Source: Geoalkalibacter ferrihydriticus DSM 17813 (GTDB taxonomy: Bacteria; Desulfobacterota; Desulfuromonadia; Desulfuromonadales; Geoalkalibacteraceae). From it: DNA of 64,000 nt. The position numbers and the translations under genes are program-made. Below are positions 8,263-15,397 of the stretch, piece by piece; position 1 is the stretch's first letter; each line of letters opens with the position of its first letter. The stretch is taken from positions 111,208 through 175,207 of the forward strand of contig NZ_JWJD01000006.1 of the NCBI RefSeq assembly GCF_000820505.1. The letters are read 5' to 3'. The notes beneath the pieces were generated by a model. That model was not told where the DNA came from, did no database searches, and was given only the letters and a program-made list of their open reading frames with translations.

Positions 8263-9435
8263 ATGGAAATTAAAATTCCCGAAGTCGGAGAATCAGTCTA
8301 CGAGGCTGAAATTTCCCACTGGCACAAAAATGACGGCGAACAGGTGCGCGAGGGAGATCTGCTTTGCGAACTGGAGACCGACAAGATTTCTTTGGAGATC
8401 AATGCCGATGCCGATGGTATTTTGCGCATAACCACCCAAGAAGGTGAGACGGTGAAGGTCGGCGCGGTCATCGGCACCATTGAAGAAGGCGAGGAAAAGT
8501 CGGCGGAGGAGCAGCAAGAGCAGCAAGAGCAGCAAGAGCAGCAAGAGCAGCAAGAGAAGCAAGAGAAGCAAGAAAAGCAAGAAAAGCAAGAAAAGGAAGA
8601 AAAGGAAGAAAAGGAAGAAAAGGAAGAAAAGGAAGAAAAGGAAGAAAAGGAAGAAAAAAAGCCTGCGGAGAAAGAGAAAAAGGCTGCGCCTAAGTCTGGC
8701 GCTGCCGAGAAAACACCAGCGCCCCCCGAAGACGAGGAGCGCAGCACGCGCAAGCCCATGACCTCCATCCGCAAGCGCATCGCCGAGCGCTTGCTGGCCG
8801 CGCGCCAGCAGACCGCCATGCTCACCACCTTCAACGAGGCGGATATGAGCCGCGTGCTGGCCTTGCGAAAAAAAAATCAGGAAAGTTTCGAGAAGCGTCA
8901 TGGCGTCAAGCTCGGCCTCATGTCCTTCTTTGTCAAAGCGAGCGTTGAAGCCCTCAAAGAGTTCGCCGAAGTGAACGCCGCCATCGACGGCGATGATCTC
9001 ATCTATCATCACTACTATGACATCGGCATTGCCGTTGGCGGTGAGAAAGGCCTGGTGGTGCCGGTGCTGCGCGACTGTGATCACCTCAGCTTTGCCGAGA
9101 TCGAGCAGGGTCTGGCCGCTTTTGTCGACAAAATTAAAAACAACAAGCTTGAAATGGCCGATCTTCAGGGGGGTACCTTCACGATTACCAACGGCGGGGT
9201 GTACGGATCCGTTAATTCCACTCCTATTCTCAATCCGCCGCAGAGCGCGGTGCTCGGCATGCATGCCATTCAGGAGCGTCCCGTGGTGCGCGAGGGCCAA
9301 ATCGTCATCCGTCCCATGATGAATCTGGCCCTATCGTATGACCATCGCATCATCGATGGCCGCCAGGCGGTGAGCTTTCTCAAGCGCGTCAAGGATCTGG
9401 TGGAGGAACCCGAAGAGATGTTGCTGGAAATGTGA
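8263..9435 (+). CDS. sucB: Dihydrolipoyl succinyltransferase E2 component, no subunit-binding domain
   Basis: E2 of the 2-oxoglutarate dehydrogenase complex, 390 residues. An N-terminal lipoyl domain (1-78) carries the lipoyl lysine K41 in ETDKIS. Residues 83-130 are a pure tripeptide repeat: five EQQ, four EKQ, seven EKE. Residues 131-160 continue a charged Lys/Pro-rich linker. The catalytic domain (about 163-390) contains DHRIIDG, with His361 and Asp365 as the expected active-site pair. The peripheral-subunit-binding domain (about 35 residues with a GTGPGG-type turn) that normally sits between these parts is absent. ATG 8263 is chosen over upstream in-frame codons because AAGGAG (8252-8257) precedes it and MEIKIPEVGES is the family N-terminus. 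The reading frame is intact. Confidence 0.93.
   Translation: MEIKIPEVGESVYEAEISHWHKNDGEQVREGDLLCELETDKISLEINADADGILRITTQEGETVKVGAVIGTIEEGEEKSAEEQQEQQEQQEQQEQQEKQEKQEKQEKQEKEEKEEKEEKEEKEEKEEKEEKKPAEKEKKAAPKSGAAEKTPAPPEDEERSTRKPMTSIRKRIAERLLAARQQTAMLTTFNEADMSRVLALRKKNQESFEKRHGVKLGLMSFFVKASVEALKEFAEVNAAIDGDDLIYHHYYDIGIAVGGEKGLVVPVLRDCDHLSFAEIEQGLAAFVDKIKNNKLEMADLQGGTFTITNGGVYGSVNSTPILNPPQSAVLGMHAIQERPVVREGQIVIRPMMNLALSYDHRIIDGRQAVSFLKRVKDLVEEPEEMLLEM
8509..8652 (+). repeat. Graded 9-bp tandem repeat array inside sucB
   Basis: Sixteen uninterrupted 9-bp units in frame. They are GAGCAGCAA x5 (8509-8553), GAGAAGCAA x2 (8554-8571), GAAAAGCAA x2 (8572-8589) and GAAAAGGAA x7 (8590-8652). Each block differs from the previous one by a single substitution, as expected for successive local expansions. 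It encodes EQQ/EKQ/EKE triplets. Because the unit is a multiple of three, copy-number change would alter linker length without breaking the frame. Confidence 0.97.
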
Positions 9436-9436
9436 C

Positions 9437-9829
9437 ATGGACAGCCACAGCAAGGTCATCGGCTATGTATTATGGATTTTCGGCTTCATGGGCGCCCATC
9501 GCTTCTATTACGGGCGTCCCATCAGCGGCACTCTGTATTTTTTTACCCTTGGTCTGTTCTTCATCGGCTGGATTGTCGACCTGTTCCTGATCCCGTCCAT
9601 GGATCGCGCCGCCGATCTGCGCTTCATCCCTGGGCCTACGGACTATAACGTCGCCTGGGTTCTTTTGACGTTTCTCGGCGTTTTCGGCATTCATCGCTTC
9701 TATCTCGGGAAATGGCTAACCGGTCTGATTTATCTTCTCACCGGCGGGCTGTTTCTGTTGGGCATTATTTACGACTATTGGACTCTCAACACCCAGATCA
9801 GTGAGGTGAACAGCCGCCTGGGGCGCTAA
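9437..9829 (+). CDS. Double TM2-domain membrane protein
   Basis: Membrane protein of 130 residues with two TM2 modules in tandem. The first (about 5-55) has GAHRFYYGRPISGTLYFFTLG followed by IGWIVDLFLIP. The second (about 73-125) has GIHRFYLGKWLTGLIYLLTGG followed by LLGIIYDYW. Each module has two membrane helices with a short polar turn. TM2 proteins usually carry one copy; their bacterial role is unknown. The ATG lies one base after the sucB stop, so it is probably translated from the same message, but no functional tie to SucB is known. Confidence 0.82.
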   Translation: MDSHSKVIGYVLWIFGFMGAHRFYYGRPISGTLYFFTLGLFFIGWIVDLFLIPSMDRAADLRFIPGPTDYNVAWVLLTFLGVFGIHRFYLGKWLTGLIYLLTGGLFLLGIIYDYWTLNTQISEVNSRLGR

Positions 9830-9856
9830 CCCGAATATTGTAAAAAGGGAGGATTC

Positions 9857-10435
9857 ATGAAAGTCATCGCATTTAACGGCAGCGCCCGCCGCGACGGTAA
9901 TACCGCCGCCCTGGTGCGCCATGTTTTCAGCGAATTGGAAAAAGAAGGAATCGAGACGGAACTGGTGCAGATGGCCGGCGAGCGCATGCGCGGCTGCATC
10001 GCCTGCTACAAGTGCTGGCAGCGTAAGGACGGGCGCTGCGCGGTGACGGACGACAGTGTCAACGAGTGGATCGGCAAGATGGCGGCCGCCGACGGCATCA
10101 TTCTCGCTTCACCCACCTACTTTGCCGATATCACCAGTGAGATGAAGGCGCTGGTTGACCGCTCCGGTATGACGGCGCGCGCCAACGGCGAGATGTTCCG
10201 GCGCAAAGTCGGCGCCGCGGTCATCGCCGTGCGCCGCGGCGGCGCAATTCACGCTTTCGACAGCCTCAACCACTTCTTTCTCATCAGCCAGATGATCGTT
10301 CCCGGATCCGATTACTGGAATTTTGGCGTCGGCCGTGACATCGGTGAGGTTGAAAAGGATGAAGAAGGCGTTGCAACCATGCGGACGCTGGGGGAAAATA
10401 TGGCTTGGCTGCTGAAAAAGCTCACATCTTTGTAA
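9857..10435 (+). CDS. Iron-sulfur flavoprotein / flavodoxin-family NAD(P)H oxidoreductase
   Basis: FMN-binding redox protein of 192 residues. The N-terminus KVIAFNGSARRDGNTAAL is the phosphate-binding loop of the NADPH-dependent FMN reductase fold. GCIACYKCWQRKDGRC gives a compact C-x2-C-x2-C-x7-C motif like that of archaeal and clostridial iron-sulfur flavoproteins (Isf), so a [4Fe-4S] cluster is likely. SPTYFADITSEMKALVDR is the second flavin-contact segment. Likely a low-potential electron-transfer or detoxifying reductase; the partner is unknown. GGGAGG lies about 5 bases upstream of the ATG. The TAA stop is formed by the first bases of repeat copy F. Confidence 0.85.
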   Translation: MKVIAFNGSARRDGNTAALVRHVFSELEKEGIETELVQMAGERMRGCIACYKCWQRKDGRCAVTDDSVNEWIGKMAAADGIILASPTYFADITSEMKALVDRSGMTARANGEMFRRKVGAAVIAVRRGGAIHAFDSLNHFFLISQMIVPGSDYWNFGVGRDIGEVEKDEEGVATMRTLGENMAWLLKKLTSL

Positions 10436-10470
10436 CGTCTTCAACTGCAATGCCCAATTGCGCCGCAGGG
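10432..10470 (-). repeat. Palindromic element, fragment (copy F)
   Basis: GTAACGTCTTCAACTGCAAT followed by a CCCAATTGCGCCGCAGGGCG-type stretch matches the left half of copy D (46745-46806), i.e. the right end of the 134-bp element in reverse orientation. The other half is not recognisable. It begins inside the stop codon of the upstream flavoprotein gene. Confidence 0.6.
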
Positions 10471-10853
10471 CGCTTTTTGACATCAGAGTTCAACCATGTT
10501 AGTGGTATGGCAGGTCACCGTGTTGAAGATTAGGTCAAGGAGAATAATTCTTTCTGAAAGTGAGACATGCGTTTTTCTGAAGTTGTGAAAATTCCGTCGA
10601 CAATTTTTGTTCCGCTGAAGTTCCGCTTAGACTCCGCAAGTTTTCTGCGTTTCTCTTCCCTGCGCAAAATTTCCCGATTTCTTCGTACCTCCGTTCCCTG
10701 ACCCCAGATAGGGACTGAGGCGCGAATCGTCCGCATCGCCTCCCCAATCCAAAACCCTTGCCGTTTCGTTTTTACGGGACGGTTTTGGTCTCTTTTTGCC
10801 TGAGCCGCACCGGCGGCTATCCCTTCTTAAACCCCAGGAAAGGAGCATTTCTC
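10471..10853. other. intergenic region upstream of rpsU
   Basis: About 380 bases without a supportable gene. Short ORFs exist on the minus strand (for example 10530-10736), but they lack ribosome binding sites and family resemblance. It must contain the rpsU promoter and leader; no clear promoter pair or hairpin stands out. Confidence 0.5.
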
Positions 10854-11054
10854 ATGGAAATCAAGGTCCATAACGACGATCTGACTAAAGCCATGAAAGT
10901 CATGAAGCGCAAACTGCAGCAGGACGGTTTTTTCCGTGATTTGAAAAAGCGCCGTTTTTATGAGAAACCAAGCGAGCGGCGTAAACGCAAGGAAACCGAA
11001 GCGGCCCGCCGTCTGCGCAAGAAAGCGCGCAAGATGGCCAGATCCAGTCACTGA
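10854..11054 (+). CDS. rpsU: 30S ribosomal protein S21
   Basis: Small-subunit ribosomal protein of 66 residues, strongly basic. It has the S21 pattern MEIKVHNDDLTKAMKVMKRK, followed by FFRDLKKRRFYEKPSERRKRK and an Arg/Lys-rich tail. ATG 10854 is chosen over an upstream in-frame start (10758) because AGGAG (10841-10845) precedes it and the protein then has normal length. It stands alone rather than in the rpsU-dnaG-rpoD arrangement found in enterics. Confidence 0.96.
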   Translation: MEIKVHNDDLTKAMKVMKRKLQQDGFFRDLKKRRFYEKPSERRKRKETEAARRLRKKARKMARSSH

Positions 11055-11111
11055 CCGCGGCTGTGGACCGCTGCGAAGGGCGTGTTATGCTTACGGGCAA
11101 GAGGTGCTGAA

Positions 11112-11603
11112 TCAGTTTCCAGCAAAGATTCTCACCAGCAGAAACAGCCCGATCATGGCAAAGGCGAAGGCGGTTTTGGCGGCCAATCCCAGCACCAGGC
11201 CGATGAGAGCGCCGAAGCCGGCGCGTCCGGCAGCGCGCAAGTCGTTGCGCGCCGTCAGTTCACCGGCCACGGCCCCAAGAAAGGGGCCGAGCAGGATGCC
11301 GAGGAAACCGAAAAACAGGCCGATCACGGCACCCAGGGCAGCGCCGATCACGGCTCTGTGGGTGGCGCCGAAATGTCTGGCGCCGAAAGCGCCGGCGACG
11401 AAGTCGGCGAGCACGGCGAGAAAAGCCAATCCTCCCAGCGCGCTCAGCGTGCGCCAGCCGACATAGACAAAATCTTCCGCCCAAGCGGCGAGCAGCAATC
11501 CGACGAAAATCAGCGGTGCGGCGGGCAGAGCCGGAAGGATCAATCCGGCCAGTCCGAGCAGAACCAGAACGATGGCGAGAATCAAGAGCAGCAGGGTCGT
11601 CAT
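11112..11603 (-). CDS. DUF456 family membrane protein
   Basis: Very hydrophobic protein of 163 residues with about four to five membrane segments. The repeated Gly-rich helices (GLAGLILPALPAAPLIFVGL; GAALGAVIGLFFGFLGILLG) match DUF456, a family of unknown function. It starts 9 bases after the stop of the diguanylate cyclase gene and is probably the last gene of that run. Confidence 0.8.
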   Translation of the reverse strand: MTTLLLLILAIVLVLLGLAGLILPALPAAPLIFVGLLLAAWAEDFVYVGWRTLSALGGLAFLAVLADFVAGAFGARHFGATHRAVIGAALGAVIGLFFGFLGILLGPFLGAVAGELTARNDLRAAGRAGFGALIGLVLGLAAKTAFAFAMIGLFLLVRIFAGN

Positions 11604-11612
11604 TGTTGTCTC

Positions 11613-13460
11613 TTATTCATTGCCTTCTGACGCATCGTCACCATAGACGCATCGATCTCTGCCCCCCTCCTTGGCGCGATAAAGCCTGCGGTCGGCTGTG
11701 TCGATGAGGGTCTCAGCGTTGAGGGCTTGTTCGCCAAACTCTGTGCAATCGGCAACGCCGCAGCTCAGGGTCAGGTGTAAGCGTTTTCCATCAAACTCGA
11801 AGTAGCGCGTCCGGGCTTTTTCGAGTATGCGCTCGGCAATGGTGCTTACCACCGTTCCACCGGCGCCGTTGGCCAGCACCAGGAATTCCTCCCCCCCGTA
11901 GCGGCAGGCTATGTCAAAGGGCCGGATGTTTTCCTTGAGCAGTTGCGCAAACTGCTGGAGGATGAAATCGCCGGCGAGATGGCCATAAGTATCATTGAAT
12001 TTTTTAAAATGGTCGATGTCGAAGAAGGCCACGGCAACGGGTTTTTTGGTGCGCTTATATTCTTCGAGAAGTGGCGGCAGGTGGGTGTGCAGATAGCGGC
12101 GGTTGAAGAGGCCGGTCAACTGGTCGGTGACGGCACTCTCGATGAGTTCCTGCTCCAGTTTATGCTTGAGCAGGGCATTGGAAACCGTATTGGCCGCCAC
12201 CTTGAAAAAGAAAACCTGATCGTCCTCCCAAACCCGCTTGGCGCGCACCGAATCGAAGCCGAAAATGCCGATGACCTTGTTTTCACGGGAAATGGGAACA
12301 CAGAGAATGGTCTGGATGCCCTGTCGCTGAAATTCTTCCTTCTCCGCCGCGGCCTCGGGAGGCAGCCGGCTGACATCGGGAATATAGACATTCTTGTTTT
12401 CCCTGACCTGGTTCGCCCACCAGGGAAAGGAATCGAGGGGCAGATTCTGCATGTAGCCGATCTCGGGATCAATCCCCGCGCTGACCCACTCGTGGGTGTT
12501 GTTCATGTATTTTCCGTCCGCGGAAAACTGAAACAGGTAGGCTCTGTCGACCTGAAAAAACGCGCCTGTGGATTGCAGCATTTTGTCGATTCTGGCATCG
12601 AGGTCATCGTGGTCGGCGTTGATGAAATCCGAAGAGATTTCGGCGATCATTTTCTGAAAGCGATGCTGGTAGTCGAGGGCCCGCTCTGCGCATTTGCGCG
12701 CGGAGATATCCTGAATGATACCAAATACGATACGCCTGGCTCTGTCATATTCGGCGATGGAATGCACATCGAGAATTTGGCCATCGATCCTGCGGGTGAT
12801 GCGAAATTCGATATCATAGGGTTCATCGCCTTCGACCAGTTGTCGCAAGGCGTGATAAACGCGCGAACGCTCTTCGGGTAGTACCACGTCGAGCGTCGAA
12901 TCAAGCGTCAGGGGCTGATTCTCCATGCCGAAGATTTTGTAAACCCCGGGTGAGCCGTAAATGGTGCCTTCGTCCGGATGCCATTCCCAATGCCCCGCCT
13001 TCGCCACCGTTTCGGCCCTGAGCGAGCGTGCTTCACTCAGTGACAACTCTGCTTCGATGCGCCTTTTATCCGCGAGAGCGGCCACCATGCGGTTAAAGGA
13101 ATCGGACACCCTGCCCAAAAAATCAATGCGTAGATTGTAGTTGCCGTCGGCGACCTGCTGAATTTGCCACACCAGGCTTTGCAGTGAGGCATGCAATTCT
13201 TTGTAGGGGGCAATCAGGTGATTTTTGCGCGGTGGCTCGACGTTGATATTGCCTTTGGCCAGCGCGCCGATGAAGTCCGTGGCCTCAGCATATCCTTGGA
13301 TTAGAAGTTGGGTGGTTTCCAGCAGTGCACGGGTGTCCGGTGAAACATTCTCATCCGTGGATAGATCGAGAATGCTGATGTTAACCGATGCGCAAAGCAG
13401 AGCCTGCAAGCTTTCGTTGCAGGCTCTGATAATCTGGCGCTCGTTCGCCGGACGCGTCAT
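11613..13460 (-). CDS. PAS-GAF diguanylate cyclase (GGDEF)
   Basis: Cytosolic sensor of 615 residues that makes cyclic di-GMP from GTP. The order is an N-terminal helical region with a HAMP-like segment (about 100-140), a PAS domain (about 155-265, AGHWEWHPDEGTIYGSPGVY), a GAF domain (about 285-440) and a C-terminal GGDEF domain (about 450-610). The active-site loop is GGEEF (522-526), a fully active variant, and DQLTGLFNRRYL and FFDIDHFKKFND are intact. No membrane segment is evident. It lies 17 bases after the V4R gene, in the same run as pfk. The signal it senses is not evident. Confidence 0.92.
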   Translation of the reverse strand: MTRPANERQIIRACNESLQALLCASVNISILDLSTDENVSPDTRALLETTQLLIQGYAEATDFIGALAKGNINVEPPRKNHLIAPYKELHASLQSLVWQIQQVADGNYNLRIDFLGRVSDSFNRMVAALADKRRIEAELSLSEARSLRAETVAKAGHWEWHPDEGTIYGSPGVYKIFGMENQPLTLDSTLDVVLPEERSRVYHALRQLVEGDEPYDIEFRITRRIDGQILDVHSIAEYDRARRIVFGIIQDISARKCAERALDYQHRFQKMIAEISSDFINADHDDLDARIDKMLQSTGAFFQVDRAYLFQFSADGKYMNNTHEWVSAGIDPEIGYMQNLPLDSFPWWANQVRENKNVYIPDVSRLPPEAAAEKEEFQRQGIQTILCVPISRENKVIGIFGFDSVRAKRVWEDDQVFFFKVAANTVSNALLKHKLEQELIESAVTDQLTGLFNRRYLHTHLPPLLEEYKRTKKPVAVAFFDIDHFKKFNDTYGHLAGDFILQQFAQLLKENIRPFDIACRYGGEEFLVLANGAGGTVVSTIAERILEKARTRYFEFDGKRLHLTLSCGVADCTEFGEQALNAETLIDTADRRLYRAKEGGRDRCVYGDDASEGNE

Positions 13461-13477
13461 GCAGGCTCCAGGGATTT

Positions 13478-13999
13478 TTATGGCTGGGGGTTGATCCGAA
13501 AGCGGCAGGTTCTATCACCGGTGGACCAGCAGTCGATTTCTTTCACGGAGAATTCTTTGTTCAGATATACACCCAAAACGCCGGCAAGGAAACCCTCATC
13601 GTAATCGCACACCGTGGCGCCGGTTACCGGTAGACCGGAGCATTCCAGATCTTCGGAAACCGTCACCACCAGATGCATGCTGTTTGGATCGCTTTTCTCC
13701 ACTCTCAGAATCCCGACTTTAAGCTTCAGTAGTGTCTCGTAAAGCTCGGCGATGAAATCACTCAGAGACGCATTGACATTGAGCAGGTTGCGGCAGAATT
13801 CCTGTCCTGCCAACTTGCCCGATTGGAACAAAAGTTGGTTGGTTTTTTCAACGCCGAAGTTTTCAATGAGGACTTCGCGCGTAGAAAAATGCATGAGACG
13901 ATAAACCGCCACATTGGTCATGTTGCCAAGGTTGGGTCGGCCTTTTTCAATGTCGCCGAGATCCGCCCATTTGAAGCGATATGCCTTGTCCTGAAACAT
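13478..13999 (-). CDS. V4R (4-vinyl reductase-type) sensor domain protein
   Basis: Stand-alone V4R domain protein of 173 residues. Conserved elements include NLGNMTNVAVYRLMHFS, a central helical part, and the Cys-containing C-terminus LECSGLP...CDYDEGFLAGVLG...DCWSTGDRTCRFRI, typical of V4R domains, which bind small hydrophobic ligands or metals in other proteins. It lies between pfk (12 bases upstream) and the diguanylate cyclase (17 bases downstream), so it probably acts as the input partner of that cyclase. AGAGGA precedes the ATG. Confidence 0.82.
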   Translation of the reverse strand: MFQDKAYRFKWADLGDIEKGRPNLGNMTNVAVYRLMHFSTREVLIENFGVEKTNQLLFQSGKLAGQEFCRNLLNVNASLSDFIAELYETLLKLKVGILRVEKSDPNSMHLVVTVSEDLECSGLPVTGATVCDYDEGFLAGVLGVYLNKEFSVKEIDCWSTGDRTCRFRINPQP

Positions 14000-14011
14000 G
14001 CCTGAATCCTC

Positions 14012-15208
14012 TCACCGATCACTGGTCATGATAAACAGAGGCTGACGCTGAAAGGATTCGTAGTTCGGGCGCAATCGCTCGACGTTGTAATATCTGTCGA
14101 CATTGACCACCTTTTTCTCGCCCGTCACGATGGTGATGGGCACCGTGTCGTAGCTGCCGTTATGGATGCTCACCAGTTGTCCCGAAGTGCCGGACAGCAC
14201 CAGGTCAAGAGCGATATTGCCGAAGGCCATGGGCACGATGGAATCCAGGGCATCGGGCTCGCCGCTGCGCACCAGATAGCCGAGGCGCTGGTTAAGTACG
14301 TTGATGCGGCGGCCGTTGTTGTAGCGCGGCGAAAGCTCTTTGAGCAGGGCCGAAACTTTATCGCCGATGCCGCCGAGCTTACGGTGGCCGAATTGATCAG
14401 CTTCCTGGCCTTCAAAAAACATCTCTTCCTGATGTTTGAGCTTGGCGCCTTCGGAGACCAGGATCACGGAATATTTGCTGGGGTGGCGATTGCGATCCTC
14501 CGTGGCCAGCCGCGCAAGTTGCTCGATATCGAAGGGATGCTCAGGGATGATGCAGCGGTCGGCGGCGCCGGCCATGGTCGGCAACAGCGCGGTGAAGCCG
14601 GCGTAGCGACCAAACACTTCGATGATCAAATAGCGCTCATGGCTGCCGGCCGAGGTGCGCAAGCGGTGGGTCAGCTCGATGGTGCGAGTGACGCAAGTGG
14701 AAAATCCGATGCAGTAGTCGGTGCCCGGCACGTCGTTGTCCATGGTTTTGGGAATGGCGACCACCTTGACACCCTCTTCGTGCAGGCGCTGGGCATAGCT
14801 CAGGGTGTCGTCCCCGCCGATGGGGATGAGAAAATCGAGGCCGAGAAACTCGATGTTGCGCAGCACTTCGGGCGTGACGTCGTTGATGTCGTCGGTGTAT
14901 TTATCCCGCAGATGCTCGGGCAGGTTGGCTTTGGGCAGATGGCTTGGGCGCGTGCGCGAGGTGTGCAGAAAGGTGCCGCCGGTGCGTCCGGCGCGGTTGA
15001 CGACATCCTTGGTCAGAACTTGCACGTTGGCGCTGTTGTCGGCCTCGGCATCGGGGACCAGTTCAACCAGGCCCGCCCAGCCGCGGCGGATGCCGAGAAC
15101 CTTATAGCCTTCGCGCAGGGCGCGGATGGTAATGGCGCGGATGGCGGGATTGAGTCCCGGCACATCGCCGCCTCCGGTAAGAATTCCAATGGTTCCCTTG
15201 CTGGACAT
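14012..15208 (-). CDS. pfkA: 6-Phosphofructokinase, PPi-type residues
   Basis: Phosphofructokinase of 398 residues converting fructose 6-phosphate to fructose 1,6-bisphosphate. The phosphate-binding loop is GILTGGGDVPGLN (8-20). The donor-site motif is GGDDT (131-135), with Asp134 where ATP enzymes have Gly (E. coli Gly104). The catalytic segment is PKTMDND, with Lys154 where E. coli has Gly124 and catalytic Asp157. The Asp/Lys pair is the known signature of pyrophosphate-dependent enzymes. A longer reading frame extends to 15319, but that part is made of repeat copy A. ATG 15208 has GAGGAG upstream and gives the family N-terminus. Confidence 0.93.
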   Translation of the reverse strand: MSSKGTIGILTGGGDVPGLNPAIRAITIRALREGYKVLGIRRGWAGLVELVPDAEADNSANVQVLTKDVVNRAGRTGGTFLHTSRTRPSHLPKANLPEHLRDKYTDDINDVTPEVLRNIEFLGLDFLIPIGGDDTLSYAQRLHEEGVKVVAIPKTMDNDVPGTDYCIGFSTCVTRTIELTHRLRTSAGSHERYLIIEVFGRYAGFTALLPTMAGAADRCIIPEHPFDIEQLARLATEDRNRHPSKYSVILVSEGAKLKHQEEMFFEGQEADQFGHRKLGGIGDKVSALLKELSPRYNNGRRINVLNQRLGYLVRSGEPDALDSIVPMAFGNIALDLVLSGTSGQLVSIHNGSYDTVPITIVTGEKKVVNVDRYYNVERLRPNYESFQRQPLFIMTSDR

Positions 15209-15235
15209 ATCAAGTCTCCTCAAAGTTGAAAACGT

Positions 15236-15369
15236 GTAACTGTTCAGCATGCACCGCAGGGTACGGCGGCATCGCGTGCGGCAAAAGCTCACCTGCGGCT
15301 CAAACATTTGCCGCAGCACTCAACCGCCGCACCCTGCGGTACTGTCGGACGTTGCCGCTGAATAGTTAC
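15236..15369 (+). repeat. Palindromic 134-bp element, copy A
   Basis: Full copy with terminal inverted repeats GTAACTGTTCAGC and GCTGAATAGTTAC (12 of 13 paired). Inner arms 15253-15269 and 15324-15340 pair at 16 of 17 positions (ACCGCAGGGT with ACCCTGCGGT), and GCGGCAAA pairs with TTTGCCGC. The whole element can fold into one long hairpin. It lies between trxB and pfk, both leftward. Confidence 0.9.
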
Positions 15370-15397
15370 AAAGTTTGTTATCCGTCGCTTTGCTCCA

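Noticed and set aside
8509..8652. CRISPR-like tandem repeats
   Set aside because: The units are 9 bp, directly adjacent and in frame inside sucB; there are no spacers.
8293..9300. Long antisense ORF opposite sucB with a poly-Leu/Phe stretch
   Set aside because: It is the mirror of the 9-bp repeat array and of the GC-rich codon pattern of sucB; no ribosome binding site or family resemblance.
10530..10747. Small minus-strand ORFs upstream of rpsU
   Set aside because: Overlapping frames, no ribosome binding sites, composition unlike the neighbouring proteins.
14162..15229. 355-residue antisense ORF opposite pfk
   Set aside because: Shadow frame of a conserved gene, no family resemblance.
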